Assembly: GCF_000718255.1 (NCBI RefSeq)
Contig: NZ_JOFJ01000015.1
Span: 1 to 64,000 of the forward strand
Direction of reading: 5' to 3'
DNA: 64,000 nt
Source of the DNA: Spirillospora albida
GTDB lineage: Bacteria > Actinomycetota > Actinomycetes > Streptosporangiales > Streptosporangiaceae
Each line of letters opens with the position of its first letter. Within the stretch, counting starts at the first letter, position 1. The notes below the pieces were generated by a model, which did no database searches, was not told where the DNA came from, and saw nothing but the letters and a program-made list of their open reading frames with translations. The translations under genes were made by a program, and so were the position numbers. Shown in pieces: positions 8,355 to 16,974 of this stretch.

Positions 8355-9884
8355 ATGCGAGCCATGGTGAAGACGGGTGCGGTGGTCGCGGCCATGACGC
8401 TCGCCCTGGCGGCCTGCGGCGGCGGTGAGGAGAAGAAGGCCCCGCCGAAGAAGACGAGCCCCTCTTCCGGAGGTGCGCCTGCGGCGAACACGCCCCTTCA
8501 AACACGCCCCCTGGCCGTAGGATCCAGTGTTCTTGTCGACCTGATGGCGTTGGATCGGGTGTCGCCGAAAGCGGTCGTCGCGCGCTGGCGGATCCGCAAC
8601 ACCATGGACAGCGAGTACTCATTCGGTCCTGCGCTGAAGTCGCCATGGAACTCTCCGAAGGTTGACAGCAACGCGGTTTCGGGCATCTCGTTGCTGGACG
8701 GGAAGAACGCTAAGCGGTACTTCCCGATGGAATACAACAATGGTCGTTGCCTCTGCACCCGTGAGTGGCCCACCGTTCCGGCGAAAGCCAGCAAAGACCT
8801 CGTCGCCGTCTTTCCTGCGCCACCTGCCGATGTGACGCATATGGATGCGCTGTTCCCGTCGGCACCCCCGTTCCTCGATGTTCAGTTGGGCAGTCGGCCG
8901 GTTGAGCCGGTGGTGGTCGACAGCGGCGGCGGCAAGGCCGACCCGAACACGCTCAAGGCGGGTGAACCGCAGGTGTTCCCGCTCACGGAACAGGTGGACG
9001 ACGACTCCAAGGCGCAGGACGACGACGGCAACAACCTGCGGGTCCGTCTGTCGACCGACGTGCTTTTCGCCCTCAACAAGGCGGACTTGACGCCCAAGGC
9101 GCAGAGTGCGCTCAAGGATGTGGCAGCGAAGATCGACCAGTCCGCGGGCAACACTGTGCAGATCGACGGTCACACCGACAACAGCGGCAATGATGCGATC
9201 AACAACCCTCTGTCCGACAGGCGGGCACAGACCGTGAAGGCCGCGCTGCAACGCCTCGTCACTCGGCAGGGCGTCGAATACAGGACGAAGGGACACGGGT
9301 CCCGAGAGCCGATCGCCACCAACGAGAATGCGGAGGGGCGCAGGGTCAACCGACGGGTGACCGTGCAGTTCACCAAGCCGAAGCCACCTGCGACCAGTTC
9401 CGCAGCGCCGCCCACGTCCCAAGCGCCCACCGCCGACGGCAAACTGCCTGTCATCGGTACAGCTCGCAGCGGCAACCCGCCATGGATCGTCAAGAACGAT
9501 TGGCCCACCAACGCTGAAGTGCGTATCAACGAGCTCAGGAGGGATCGGCACGGTTACGTCTCGCTGGTCTGGACGATTCGCAACGACGACGCCAAGGCGT
9601 TGAATGCCTGGAGCTCCTCGTACGACCACAGTGGCATCTACGCCGAGGCAAGCACGAGTGCGGCAGCCATCGTCAGTGGCCAGCTTCGTTATCGAGCCCT
9701 TCGCGACTCCGAGCACCGAGTGACGCTGGGTCCCAACCTGATCAGCACAGATCAGAAGGAGTACATGGTCGAGAAGGGTGAGGAGTACACCCTGTGGGCC
9801 ATGTTCAAACTCCCGCCGGAGGTCAAGACCGCGAACGTGCACATCCCGGGCTTCCTGCAGGTGCAGAATCTGCCGGTCGGCTGA
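8355..9884 (+). CDS. OmpA-like lipoprotein with two flanking beta domains
   Basis: A protein of 509 residues. The signal sequence ends in a lipobox (LALAACG), so it is probably a lipid-anchored surface protein. The central OmpA-type peptidoglycan-binding domain (about 215-335) is clear: STDVLFALNKADLTPKA, IDGHTDNSGND, LSDRRAQTVKAAL. An N-terminal domain (about 45-165) and a C-terminal domain (about 365-505) both carry a WxIRN motif and may be repeats of one fold. The ATG at 8355 sits 7 bases after GAAAGG; ATG 8349 is too close to it. A frameshifted paralog lies at 27570-29089. It could tether the pilus or effectors to the wall (inference). Confidence 0.8.
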   Translation: MRAMVKTGAVVAAMTLALAACGGGEEKKAPPKKTSPSSGGAPAANTPLQTRPLAVGSSVLVDLMALDRVSPKAVVARWRIRNTMDSEYSFGPALKSPWNSPKVDSNAVSGISLLDGKNAKRYFPMEYNNGRCLCTREWPTVPAKASKDLVAVFPAPPADVTHMDALFPSAPPFLDVQLGSRPVEPVVVDSGGGKADPNTLKAGEPQVFPLTEQVDDDSKAQDDDGNNLRVRLSTDVLFALNKADLTPKAQSALKDVAAKIDQSAGNTVQIDGHTDNSGNDAINNPLSDRRAQTVKAALQRLVTRQGVEYRTKGHGSREPIATNENAEGRRVNRRVTVQFTKPKPPATSSAAPPTSQAPTADGKLPVIGTARSGNPPWIVKNDWPTNAEVRINELRRDRHGYVSLVWTIRNDDAKALNAWSSSYDHSGIYAEASTSAAAIVSGQLRYRALRDSEHRVTLGPNLISTDQKEYMVEKGEEYTLWAMFKLPPEVKTANVHIPGFLQVQNLPVG

Positions 9885-9894
9885 TCGGCGCACC

Positions 9895-9949
9895 CGGGTC
9901 CGCCTTGGGTCTCGGGACCCTGGGCGGGTCGATGGGGCGCGGATAGCGT
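9895..9949 (+). promoter_or_regulatory. accessory-region promoter motif, copy 2 (PAP2 gene)
   Basis: CGGGTCC (9895-9901) precedes the palindrome TTGGGTCTCGGGACCC (9905-9920). Then come 23 bases and TAGCGT (9944-9949). The ATG of the next gene is at 9957, seven bases after the hexamer, so the transcript is probably leaderless. Confidence 0.75.
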
Positions 9950-9956
9950 CCGGTCA

Positions 9957-10982
9957 ATGAAGGTCGGGTCGGGCGGCGGGGGTGCCGGGGTCGGGCTGGT
10001 CGAGGACGGGCCGGAACGGCTCGGGGAGGTGACCGCGGGCGAGGAGTCCCTCGCCCGCGGTGTGCTCGGCCAGTTCGGCCAGAGGCGGTTCTGGGTCTTC
10101 GCGCTCCGGGTGTGCGGGGTGCTGCTGCTCCTGTACGTGGTGACGCGGAAGGTCGTCTTCTGGACGCCCGACGCCGTGTTCCTGATCCTGCTGGCGCTGT
10201 TCGCCATCTTCGGGCAGTCGCGGGTCTTCCTGATGCGGCTCGGGCCGTTCCTCGCGCTGCTGATGCTGTACCAGTCGTTCGCCGGGATCGCCGATGACCT
10301 GAACGACAACGTCCACTACACGGCGATGATCGAGTTCGACCGGTGGCTGACGGGCGGGCGGCTGCCGACCGAATGGCTGCAAGAGCACCTGTGGCGCGGT
10401 GGCGACCAGTGGTACGACTTCTACTTCTACCTGCTCTACACGTTCCATTTCGTGGCGCCGCTGCTGCTGGCCACGGTGCTGTGGAAGAAGCGTCCCGCGC
10501 TGTACTGGCCGTTCGTGATCTGCTTCGTCGGGCTGTCCATGGCGGCGTTCCTGACGTACCTGCTGTATCCGGCGGCGCCGCCGTGGATGGCGGCGCAGGA
10601 CGGCTATATCGAGCCGATCCACCGGGTGACCGGGAACGTGTGGAGCGCGATGGGCGGCGGCGCGTACGACTCGTTCTACCGGCAGCTGTCACCCAACGCG
10701 GTGGCGGCGGTTCCGTCACTGCATTCGGCGTATCCGCTGCTGATCGCCGTGTTCGCGGCGAAGGCGTTCGGGTGGCGCTGGAGCTGGCCGCTGCTGGTGT
10801 ACCCGGTCTCGATCTGGATCGGGGTCGTGTACTTCGGCGAGCACTACGTCGTGGACGTGCTGCTCGGCGTCCTGTACGCGCTGGCCGTCCCGTACCTTCT
10901 GCTGAAGGTGGTCGAGTGGTGGCGCCGGAAGGCCGGCCGTCAGCCGCAGGACGGGGCCGACCAGACCACCCAGCGCAGCTGA
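9957..10982 (+). CDS. PAP2-superfamily membrane phosphatase/transferase
   Basis: A protein of 341 residues with about six to seven helices. It carries the PAP2 motifs PSLHSAYP and GEHYVVDVLLG in the second half, the arrangement of the AUR1/inositol-phosphotransferase-like subgroup of membrane lipid phosphatases. The first 40 residues are Gly-rich and probably cytoplasmic. The substrate is unknown; a polyprenyl or inositol lipid is likely from the subgroup. It has a copy of the pilus-region promoter motif. Its last 43 bases overlap the convergent gene. Confidence 0.8.
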   Translation: MKVGSGGGGAGVGLVEDGPERLGEVTAGEESLARGVLGQFGQRRFWVFALRVCGVLLLLYVVTRKVVFWTPDAVFLILLALFAIFGQSRVFLMRLGPFLALLMLYQSFAGIADDLNDNVHYTAMIEFDRWLTGGRLPTEWLQEHLWRGGDQWYDFYFYLLYTFHFVAPLLLATVLWKKRPALYWPFVICFVGLSMAAFLTYLLYPAAPPWMAAQDGYIEPIHRVTGNVWSAMGGGAYDSFYRQLSPNAVAAVPSLHSAYPLLIAVFAAKAFGWRWSWPLLVYPVSIWIGVVYFGEHYVVDVLLGVLYALAVPYLLLKVVEWWRRKAGRQPQDGADQTTQRS

Positions 10983-12661
10983 CGGCGTTCGGCCGCGCGG
11001 GCCCGCCAGCCCGGCGGGTGGGCGGGCCAGGTGGACTCCGGTGCGACGCCGTCGGGCTGTCCCACGACGACGGCGCAGATACCCGGGCGCGGCGGCCCGG
11101 CCGGGTCGAACTTCTCCAGTTCCGTCCAGGACACGCGGAACGCGAGGCGTGAGTGGATGAGCAGGGAGCGCATCCGGTCCGGGTTCAGGGAGGCCGCGAC
11201 CGCGACCCCGCCGCGTCCCGCCTCGCCCACCGGAGGAATTTCCTGTGCGCGTGGCTCGAGCAGGACGACGGGCATCAGCATTCCCGCGGTGAGGTTGGCG
11301 GTGAGCAGCAGCCCGACAAGGGCGGCGGGGCCGAAGCGGCGGAGGGCGCAGAACAGGACGAGCAGGCCGCACGCGGTGAGGGTCGTCCAGAACGGCTTCA
11401 GTCCCGTCCAGAACCCGCCGAGCAGGCCGACCTCGGGGAAGTCGAACGCGAGGTAGATGTGCGTCGTCGGTTTCATGCCGGAGGTGCGCCATGCGACGAC
11501 CGTCCCGCAGGCGGCGAAGGCGAGCACGGCGAGCGCCGCCGGTTTCGCCACCCGGGCCATGCGGACGAGTGCCGCCAGGCCGACCAGCAGGTAGACGAAG
11601 GCGAGGCACGACAGGTAGCGGCCGTACGCGTGGTTGCCGTAGCGGATCTCGTCGGGGAGGCCGGCGGCGGTCGCGTAGGCGATCCCGGCCGTGGTCGTCA
11701 GCACGACCACGGCCATGACGCGGTCGGCGTACGGGGTGTCGCGCCGCCCCGCCACGACCCAGAGGAGCACGAGGCCGATGCCGCCCAGCATCCATGTCGC
11801 GGCGAGCATCGCCCACAGCTGGCCGACGGCACCCGCCAGGGCCCAGCCTTGCCCGTCGAGGGTCGTCAGCCGCGTCCACAGAAGGTCCGAGCCCTGGAAC
11901 GAGCCGGACGGGTAGAGCCGGTCTCGCACCACGGAGTTGAAGTACACGGCCGCGCCGACGCCCAGGACGGCGGTCCCCGCGCCGAGGAGCGCGGCGCGCC
12001 GGGTGTCGCGGCGATACGCGGACGCGGCGAGCACGAGTCCGTGGACGGCGAGGACCACCGTCCCCCGGCTGTGGACGGTCATCGCGTAGCAGGCGAGCGC
12101 GCTCGCGGCGGCGCCCGCGCCCGCGCCGTGCGTCCGCAGGAACCGGTCCAGGCACAGCAGGCATCCCAGGACCAGGACGGGGAGCAGCGCGTCCGACATC
12201 GCGACCCCGCCCCAGAACGTGGTGGCGGGCAGCAGCGCGGCCGTCCAGGCAAGGGCGAGGGCGGTCGCGCGGCCCAGCCCGAGGCGCCGCAGCGCGAGAA
12301 AGCCGAGCGGGAACGCGGTCGCGCCGATCAGCGCGTTGATGCCGAGGGCGAGCCGGTACACCGTGACGGGGTCGTCGCCGAGAAGGTATGCGGGAGTGAG
12401 GAGCAGGGCGTAGCCGCCCTGGTAGAACGTGCCGCCGGACAGGTCGGCGGCGGGCCCGCCGGTGAACCAGCGGGCGGCGATCAGGTAGCCGGCCTCGTCC
12501 GGATACACCGGTGGCGCGTTCAGCCCGCGCGTCAGCAACAGGCGGACGAACACCTGGGCGAGCCAGCCCGCCGGCAGAAGCCAGAGCCACGCCCCGCGCG
12601 TCCGCGGTGCGGCGGGGTCGGCCGCCGCGGGTGGTTCGGGGGGAGCGAGGGGCTCGGTCAC
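10940..12661 (-). CDS. GT-C-type glycosyltransferase-like membrane protein
   Basis: A protein of 573 residues with about ten to twelve helices. An acidic motif in the first extracellular loop (PDEAGY) is typical of GT-C enzymes that use polyprenyl-phosphate sugars. A soluble Pro/Arg-rich tail follows. The GTG start at 12661 lies six bases after a TAGAGT hexamer on the minus strand, suggesting a leaderless message. The 3' end overlaps the PAP2 gene by 43 bases. The donor and acceptor cannot be told from sequence. Confidence 0.7.
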   Translation of the reverse strand: MTEPLAPPEPPAAADPAAPRTRGAWLWLLPAGWLAQVFVRLLLTRGLNAPPVYPDEAGYLIAARWFTGGPAADLSGGTFYQGGYALLLTPAYLLGDDPVTVYRLALGINALIGATAFPLGFLALRRLGLGRATALALAWTAALLPATTFWGGVAMSDALLPVLVLGCLLCLDRFLRTHGAGAGAAASALACYAMTVHSRGTVVLAVHGLVLAASAYRRDTRRAALLGAGTAVLGVGAAVYFNSVVRDRLYPSGSFQGSDLLWTRLTTLDGQGWALAGAVGQLWAMLAATWMLGGIGLVLLWVVAGRRDTPYADRVMAVVVLTTTAGIAYATAAGLPDEIRYGNHAYGRYLSCLAFVYLLVGLAALVRMARVAKPAALAVLAFAACGTVVAWRTSGMKPTTHIYLAFDFPEVGLLGGFWTGLKPFWTTLTACGLLVLFCALRRFGPAALVGLLLTANLTAGMLMPVVLLEPRAQEIPPVGEAGRGGVAVAASLNPDRMRSLLIHSRLAFRVSWTELEKFDPAGPPRPGICAVVVGQPDGVAPESTWPAHPPGWRARAAERRQLRWVVWSAPSCG

Positions 12662-12721
12662 CGCGTCACTCTATGGTCGGCCGTTCGAACGCTGAACGGC
12701 CCGATGTGCGCGCACCCGCAT

Positions 12722-12749
12722 TTGGGTCCGGAATTGGGGCCGGGGACCC
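12722..12749. promoter_or_regulatory. accessory-region motif, extra copy without -10
   Basis: TTGGGTCC (12722-12729) followed 12 bases later by TTGGGGCCGGGGACCC (ends 12749). It has the shape of the shared motif, but no TAnnnT hexamer lies 23 bases away on either strand. It may be a remote operator for the copy at 12794 or for the divergent GT-C gene. Confidence 0.5.
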
Positions 12750-12793
12750 AGCGGAAAGCACCGGTGCCGGGGCTGGTGACGGCCGGCGTCTAG

Positions 12794-12848
12794 AGGTCCG
12801 TGATGGGGTCTCCAGACCCATGCGCCGGGCGGCCTGGCGCGGTTTGAT
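12794..12848 (+). promoter_or_regulatory. accessory-region promoter motif, copy 3 (metallopeptidase gene)
   Basis: AGGTCC (12794-12799), then ATGGGGTCTCCAGACCC (12803-12819), the cleanest version of the palindrome. After 23 bases the sequence TTTGAT (12843-12848) takes the -10 place, weaker than in the other copies. Confidence 0.65.
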
Positions 12849-12887
12849 TTCAGGGTTGCCGATCAAGCGCCCCCCGGGAGAATCGTC

Positions 12888-13826
12888 GTGCGACCAGGTC
12901 GAGATCGCGGTGAAGGGGCCATCAGCTATATCGCGGTGATTCTCGTCATCGCCGCGGTCATCGGCGTGGTGGCGACCTCGTCCATCGGCGGGAAGATCTC
13001 CGGGGGCCTGGAGTCCGCCATCTGCGAGGTCTCCGGGGACGACTGCGAGACCCCGTCTACGACGCCCCGGAGCGGCGGTCCCGTGGCCGGGCCGAGCGTC
13101 CTGCCGACCCCCGGGCAGCAGCCGACACCGGGGCAGAACGGGCCGACGCCGGAGCCGAGCCCGAGTCCCGGCCCGCCGGTGCGGACGCCCCCCACGCCGA
13201 AGCCGCCGAAGGAGCAGACGGAGACCGAGGCCGTCCTCAACGAGACGCAGATGGGCCGGGACGCCCTGAAGTGGGTCAAGGACAACGGCGTCCGGGTCGT
13301 CTACAGAAGCGGCGGCGGATCGTACTGGAGCGACGACGACAAGACCTTCTACATCGACACCAACCAGTCGCCCGAAGAGCGCGCGAACGTCTTCGTCCAC
13401 GAGGTCAACCACGGCAAGAACCGGAACGTGCCCGACCCGAAGAAGATGGACAAGAACGAATACGTCGACAAGGCCATCGACGAGGAGACCCAGGGCACCG
13501 TCGACCAGATCAAGAACAACCAGCAACTGCAGCAGGCGCGCGGAGCGAACGGCGCGCCGCCGGATACGCTGCTGCAGAACGAATACGAGGCCGCGTATCA
13601 GAACGCCATCGACGCGGAGAACAAGGCGCGGGCCAAGGCGCAGCGCCCGCCGCTGACGCCGGAGGAGGAGCGCCGGATAGGCGAGGACGCCGGGCGGAAG
13701 CGGGTGAAGGACGCCTTCAAGAACGGTGAGGTGGTCTCCTCCGTGGACGGAAACACCTACCCCGAGAACTACGGAGACGCGTGGGATGACGCCAACGAGA
13801 GCTGCTTCCTCTGGATCTTCTGCTGA
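12888..13826 (+). CDS. pilin-like N-terminus fused to an HExxH metallopeptidase-like domain
   Basis: A protein of 312 residues. It starts with a very short leader and DRGEGAISY plus a hydrophobic helix, nearly the same as the pilin at 8020. A Cys pair (ICEVSGDDC) and a Pro/Thr/Ser-rich linker (about 55-110) follow. The C-terminal part has VFVHEVNHGKN, an HExxH zinc site, followed by DEETQG, whose acidic residues could supply a third ligand. It resembles metallopeptidase domains of the DUF6782 kind found in polymorphic toxins (from memory, not checked). The end is Cys-rich (CFLWIFC). The GTG at 12888 has GGGAG upstream. A secreted or pilus-displayed enzyme is the best guess. Confidence 0.7.
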   Translation: MRPGRDRGEGAISYIAVILVIAAVIGVVATSSIGGKISGGLESAICEVSGDDCETPSTTPRSGGPVAGPSVLPTPGQQPTPGQNGPTPEPSPSPGPPVRTPPTPKPPKEQTETEAVLNETQMGRDALKWVKDNGVRVVYRSGGGSYWSDDDKTFYIDTNQSPEERANVFVHEVNHGKNRNVPDPKKMDKNEYVDKAIDEETQGTVDQIKNNQQLQQARGANGAPPDTLLQNEYEAAYQNAIDAENKARAKAQRPPLTPEEERRIGEDAGRKRVKDAFKNGEVVSSVDGNTYPENYGDAWDDANESCFLWIFC

Positions 13827-14547
13827 CCGCTGGACGCGGCGCGCGGTGATCGTGTGGGTGGTCGTCGCGGCGCTTCTCGGGGCGGCGGGATGCGGCGGCG
13901 GAGGAGGGGAGAGCGGTTCGTCCCCGACTCCGAACAAGCGGCCGGACGAGCAGCTGCGCCGGACGATCGCCGCCTCGCTGGCCCAGCAGGGCCGGGCCCG
14001 GGAGGCGTCCATCGTCACCCGGGGCGGCAGCCGGCTCACGCCGCTGCCCGCGCCGTTCCTGCGCGGCTGGAAGGTCTACCAGGTGGACTACCGGCAGGGG
14101 GCGCACCCGATCCGCCTGCACGTCGCGAACGGGGGCGCGCAGGCGCTGCTGCTCACGGGAGCCCCCAAGGCGTTCGGCGCGATGACCGCGGCGGACGGAA
14201 CGGAGATCCGCGACGCGTCGGCCGCGATCGGGCTGGCCCGCCTCTTCCTGGAGTCGACCCGGCAGCCGGGCAGGCTGACCTATGTCGTCGGCACCGTCGA
14301 TGAGATCAAGTTCCGGCCGAACATCACCGGGGACGACGCCGCGCGCCGCGACCGGGTCATCGCCGAGTACCGCCCGGTCGTCAAGGCGCCCGCCGCCGCC
14401 GCGAAGGGGAACGGGTTCGCCGTCACCGCGTTCGTCGTCCGGGACCGGGCGCTGGAGCGCCGGGAACTCACCGTCGGCCCGGACGGGAGGATCCGCGAGA
14501 AGGTCGTGACGCTCGTGCCGGACCTGCCCGTCCCCTACACGGTCTGA
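13786..14547 (+). CDS. lipoprotein after the metallopeptidase gene
   Basis: About 253 residues from the ATG at 13786 (GGAG nine bases upstream, 41-base overlap with the previous gene); a GTG at 13846 would give a shorter protein. A signal helix ends in a lipobox-like AAGC followed by a Gly run. The mature part contains no family I recognise. The tight overlap with the putative metallopeptidase suggests a paired function, such as anchoring partner, chaperone or surface immunity protein. These are inferences from position. Confidence 0.65.
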   Translation: MTPTRAASSGSSADRWTRRAVIVWVVVAALLGAAGCGGGGGESGSSPTPNKRPDEQLRRTIAASLAQQGRAREASIVTRGGSRLTPLPAPFLRGWKVYQVDYRQGAHPIRLHVANGGAQALLLTGAPKAFGAMTAADGTEIRDASAAIGLARLFLESTRQPGRLTYVVGTVDEIKFRPNITGDDAARRDRVIAEYRPVVKAPAAAAKGNGFAVTAFVVRDRALERRELTVGPDGRIREKVVTLVPDLPVPYTV

Positions 14548-14552
14548 GCGCG

Positions 14553-16757
14553 ATGTCCCTGAGCGCGGAGGCGGAGGCCGCCGCCCCCGAGAAGGCGCCT
14601 GTTCGCGGGCGCCTGGCGGGCGCCGCGCCCGCCGTCGTGCTCTACACGGTGACGTCGCTGGTCGCGTCCGGGCTGCTGTTCTCCGTCGAGCCGATGGTGG
14701 CGAAGCTGCTGCTGCCCGCCTACGGCGGATCGCCGATGGTGTGGAACACGGCCGTGCTGTTCTTCCAGGGCGCGCTGCTCGCGGGGTACGCGTACGCGCA
14801 CTGGTCGCAGCGGCGGCTGGGCCGGCGGTGGCAGCCGCTCGTCCACGTGGTCCTGGTCGCTGCGCCGCTCGCCGCCCTGCCCATCGCGCTGCCGGGCTGG
14901 ACGGTCGCTCCGGAGTCGGCGCCGACCGCGCTGTGGCTGCTGCTCGTCCTCGCCGCGCTGGTGGGCGCCCCGTTCGCGGTGCTCGCCACGACCGGTCCGC
15001 TGGTGCAGCGCTGGTACTCGTGGTCGGGCCTGCCGCGCTCGGACGACCCGTACTTCCTCTACGCGGCGGGCAACGCCGGCAGCCTCGTGGCCCTGCTGGC
15101 CTACCCGTTCGTGATCGAGCCGGCGGCCGGCCTCGTCACCCAGACCCGCTGGTGGTCGGCCGGATACGTCGGCTTCGTCGTCCTGATGGTGCTGTGCGCG
15201 ATCGTCGTCCGGACGCGGCGCCCGGCGGAGACGGCCGCCGCGGACACCGGACCGGACGAGCCGATCACCTGGCGGCGCCGCGCGGGATGGCTGGCCCTCG
15301 CGTTCCTGCCGTCGTCGCTGATGCTCGGCGTCACCACGCACATCTCCACCGACATCGCCCCCGTGCCGCTGATGTGGGTGGTGCCGCTCGCGCTGTACCT
15401 GCTGACGTTCATCGTCGCGTTCGGCGTCCGGTCCGGGCGGTGGCTGCCCGCGACGGTGACGGTCGCCGCCGCCTGCGCCGCGATCCTGCCGGTGGTGTTC
15501 GCCCTGCTCAGCGACGCCCTGCCCGCCTACGTGCTGGCATTGGACCTGGTCGTCCTCGCCGTCGGCGGGCTCGCCTGCCACGGCCTGCTCGCCCGGGACA
15601 GGCCCGGCCCCGCGCGCCTCACGGAGTTCTTCCTGCTGGTGTCCCTCGGCGGGACGCTGGGCGGCCTGTTCAACGGCCTGCTCGCGCCCCTCGTGTTCGA
15701 CTGGGTGGCGGAACTCCCCCTGGCCGTCGCGGCGCTGGCGCTGCTGCTGTGGGCGGGGCCGCGTCCGTCCACGGCGCTCGGGTGGACGGCGAAGGCCGCG
15801 CTGCTCGCGGGACCCACGCTGATGCTGCTGCTCTTCGTCCTGGTCGGCGGCACCTGGGGGTTCCTGCTCGGGACCGTCCTCGCGGTGGCGTCCTGCGTGC
15901 TGCTGACCCGGACGCGCGGCGCCTTCGCGTTGCTGGTCGCGGTCGCGCTGGTGCTGCTCATCGGCGCGCAGTACCGCGACTCGCCGCACCGGGAGCGCAC
16001 GTTCTTCGGCGCCTACCAGGTCAAGGACGAGGGGGAGCTCCGCGAGTTCTCGCACGGCACGACCGTGCACGGCACGCAGTTCCGCGATCCGGCCCGGCGC
16101 CGCGTCCCGACGTCCTACTACGCGCGCGGCGGTCCCCTCGGCGACGTCTCGACCGCGTACGGGACGGCGGACCGCGTCGCCGTCGTCGGCCTCGGCGCAG
16201 GGACCGTCGCCGCGTACGGGCGGCCCGGCCAGCGGTTCGACTTCTACGAGATCGACCCGGCCGTGGTCCGCATCGCGCGGGACCGGTTCACCTACCTGCG
16301 CGACTGCCCGTGCGACGCCCGGACGGTCGTCGGCGACGGCCGGCTGCGGCTGGCCGAGGCCCCCGACGGCGCGTACGGCCTGATCGTCCTCGACGCCTTC
16401 AGCTCCGACGCCGTCCCCGCCCACCTCCTCACCCGCGAGGCCCTCCGCGTCTACATGCGCAAACTGCGTCCGGGCGGAGTCCTGGCGTTCCACGTGAGCA
16501 ACCGCCACCTGGACCTCGCCCCCATGCTCGGCGCGACCGCCCGCGCCGAAGGACTCGCCGCGGTGTCCCGCACGGGCGGCCGCGAGGACGAGGAAGCCGC
16601 GCACCGGTCCCAGTGGGTGGCCCTGGCCCGAGACACCACCACCCTGCGCCCCCTCACGGACCTCGCCGCACCCTGGCGCGCCGTAGCCCCCACAGGCCCG
16701 GTATGGACGGACGCCTACTCGTCCCTCTGGGGCGTCCTACGAATCACCGACCACTGA
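14553..16757 (+). CDS. membrane protein fused to a spermidine synthase-like domain
   Basis: A protein of 734 residues. The first 480 residues form about twelve helices. The C-terminal 240 residues are a spermidine synthase/methyltransferase-like Rossmann domain: VVGLGAGTVAAYG glycine loop, an acidic FYEIDPAV, the VVGDGRL and LIVLDAFSSDAVP motifs. Fused MFS/SpeE-like proteins of this kind are widespread, but their reaction is not settled. The start is six bases after the lipoprotein stop, so it may be co-transcribed. The family match is good; real polyamine synthesis is not implied. Confidence 0.8.
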   Translation: MSLSAEAEAAAPEKAPVRGRLAGAAPAVVLYTVTSLVASGLLFSVEPMVAKLLLPAYGGSPMVWNTAVLFFQGALLAGYAYAHWSQRRLGRRWQPLVHVVLVAAPLAALPIALPGWTVAPESAPTALWLLLVLAALVGAPFAVLATTGPLVQRWYSWSGLPRSDDPYFLYAAGNAGSLVALLAYPFVIEPAAGLVTQTRWWSAGYVGFVVLMVLCAIVVRTRRPAETAAADTGPDEPITWRRRAGWLALAFLPSSLMLGVTTHISTDIAPVPLMWVVPLALYLLTFIVAFGVRSGRWLPATVTVAAACAAILPVVFALLSDALPAYVLALDLVVLAVGGLACHGLLARDRPGPARLTEFFLLVSLGGTLGGLFNGLLAPLVFDWVAELPLAVAALALLLWAGPRPSTALGWTAKAALLAGPTLMLLLFVLVGGTWGFLLGTVLAVASCVLLTRTRGAFALLVAVALVLLIGAQYRDSPHRERTFFGAYQVKDEGELREFSHGTTVHGTQFRDPARRRVPTSYYARGGPLGDVSTAYGTADRVAVVGLGAGTVAAYGRPGQRFDFYEIDPAVVRIARDRFTYLRDCPCDARTVVGDGRLRLAEAPDGAYGLIVLDAFSSDAVPAHLLTREALRVYMRKLRPGGVLAFHVSNRHLDLAPMLGATARAEGLAAVSRTGGREDEEAAHRSQWVALARDTTTLRPLTDLAAPWRAVAPTGPVWTDAYSSLWGVLRITDH

Positions 16758-16863
16758 CCCGCATGCCGTCCCCGCAGACCGGGCAGGACGGCGGGGTTCG
16801 GGTGTGTGGGGCGTGTGTACGGTTTTGACGGGCGGGGCCGGTTGCGTTGCGGGCCCAGTCAGA

Positions 16864-16931
16864 TTTGGGTCCTGACGACGGGCGGGGTGGGCTTCCAGAC
16901 CCATCACAGCGGGGATCTTGCCCGGTATCGT
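16864..16931 (+). promoter_or_regulatory. accessory-region promoter motif, copy 4 (membrane protein gene)
   Basis: TTGGGTCC (16864-16871) lies two helical turns (24 bases) before TGGGCTTCCAGACCC (16888-16902). Then come 23 bases and TATCGT (16926-16931). The next plausible start is at 16975. Confidence 0.7.
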
Positions 16932-16974
16932 CCCGCTACGGACCTACTGGCGGCTGCGCACCCGGGGTGACGCG

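Noticed and set aside
12722..12750. A ninth full promoter of the shared type
   Set aside because: The palindrome is good but no -10-like hexamer stands 23 bases away on either strand; listed only as an extra motif copy.
14553..16757. Genuine spermidine synthase
   Set aside because: The domain is fused to a twelve-helix transporter-like part, and such fusions have no settled polyamine role, so no speE symbol was given.
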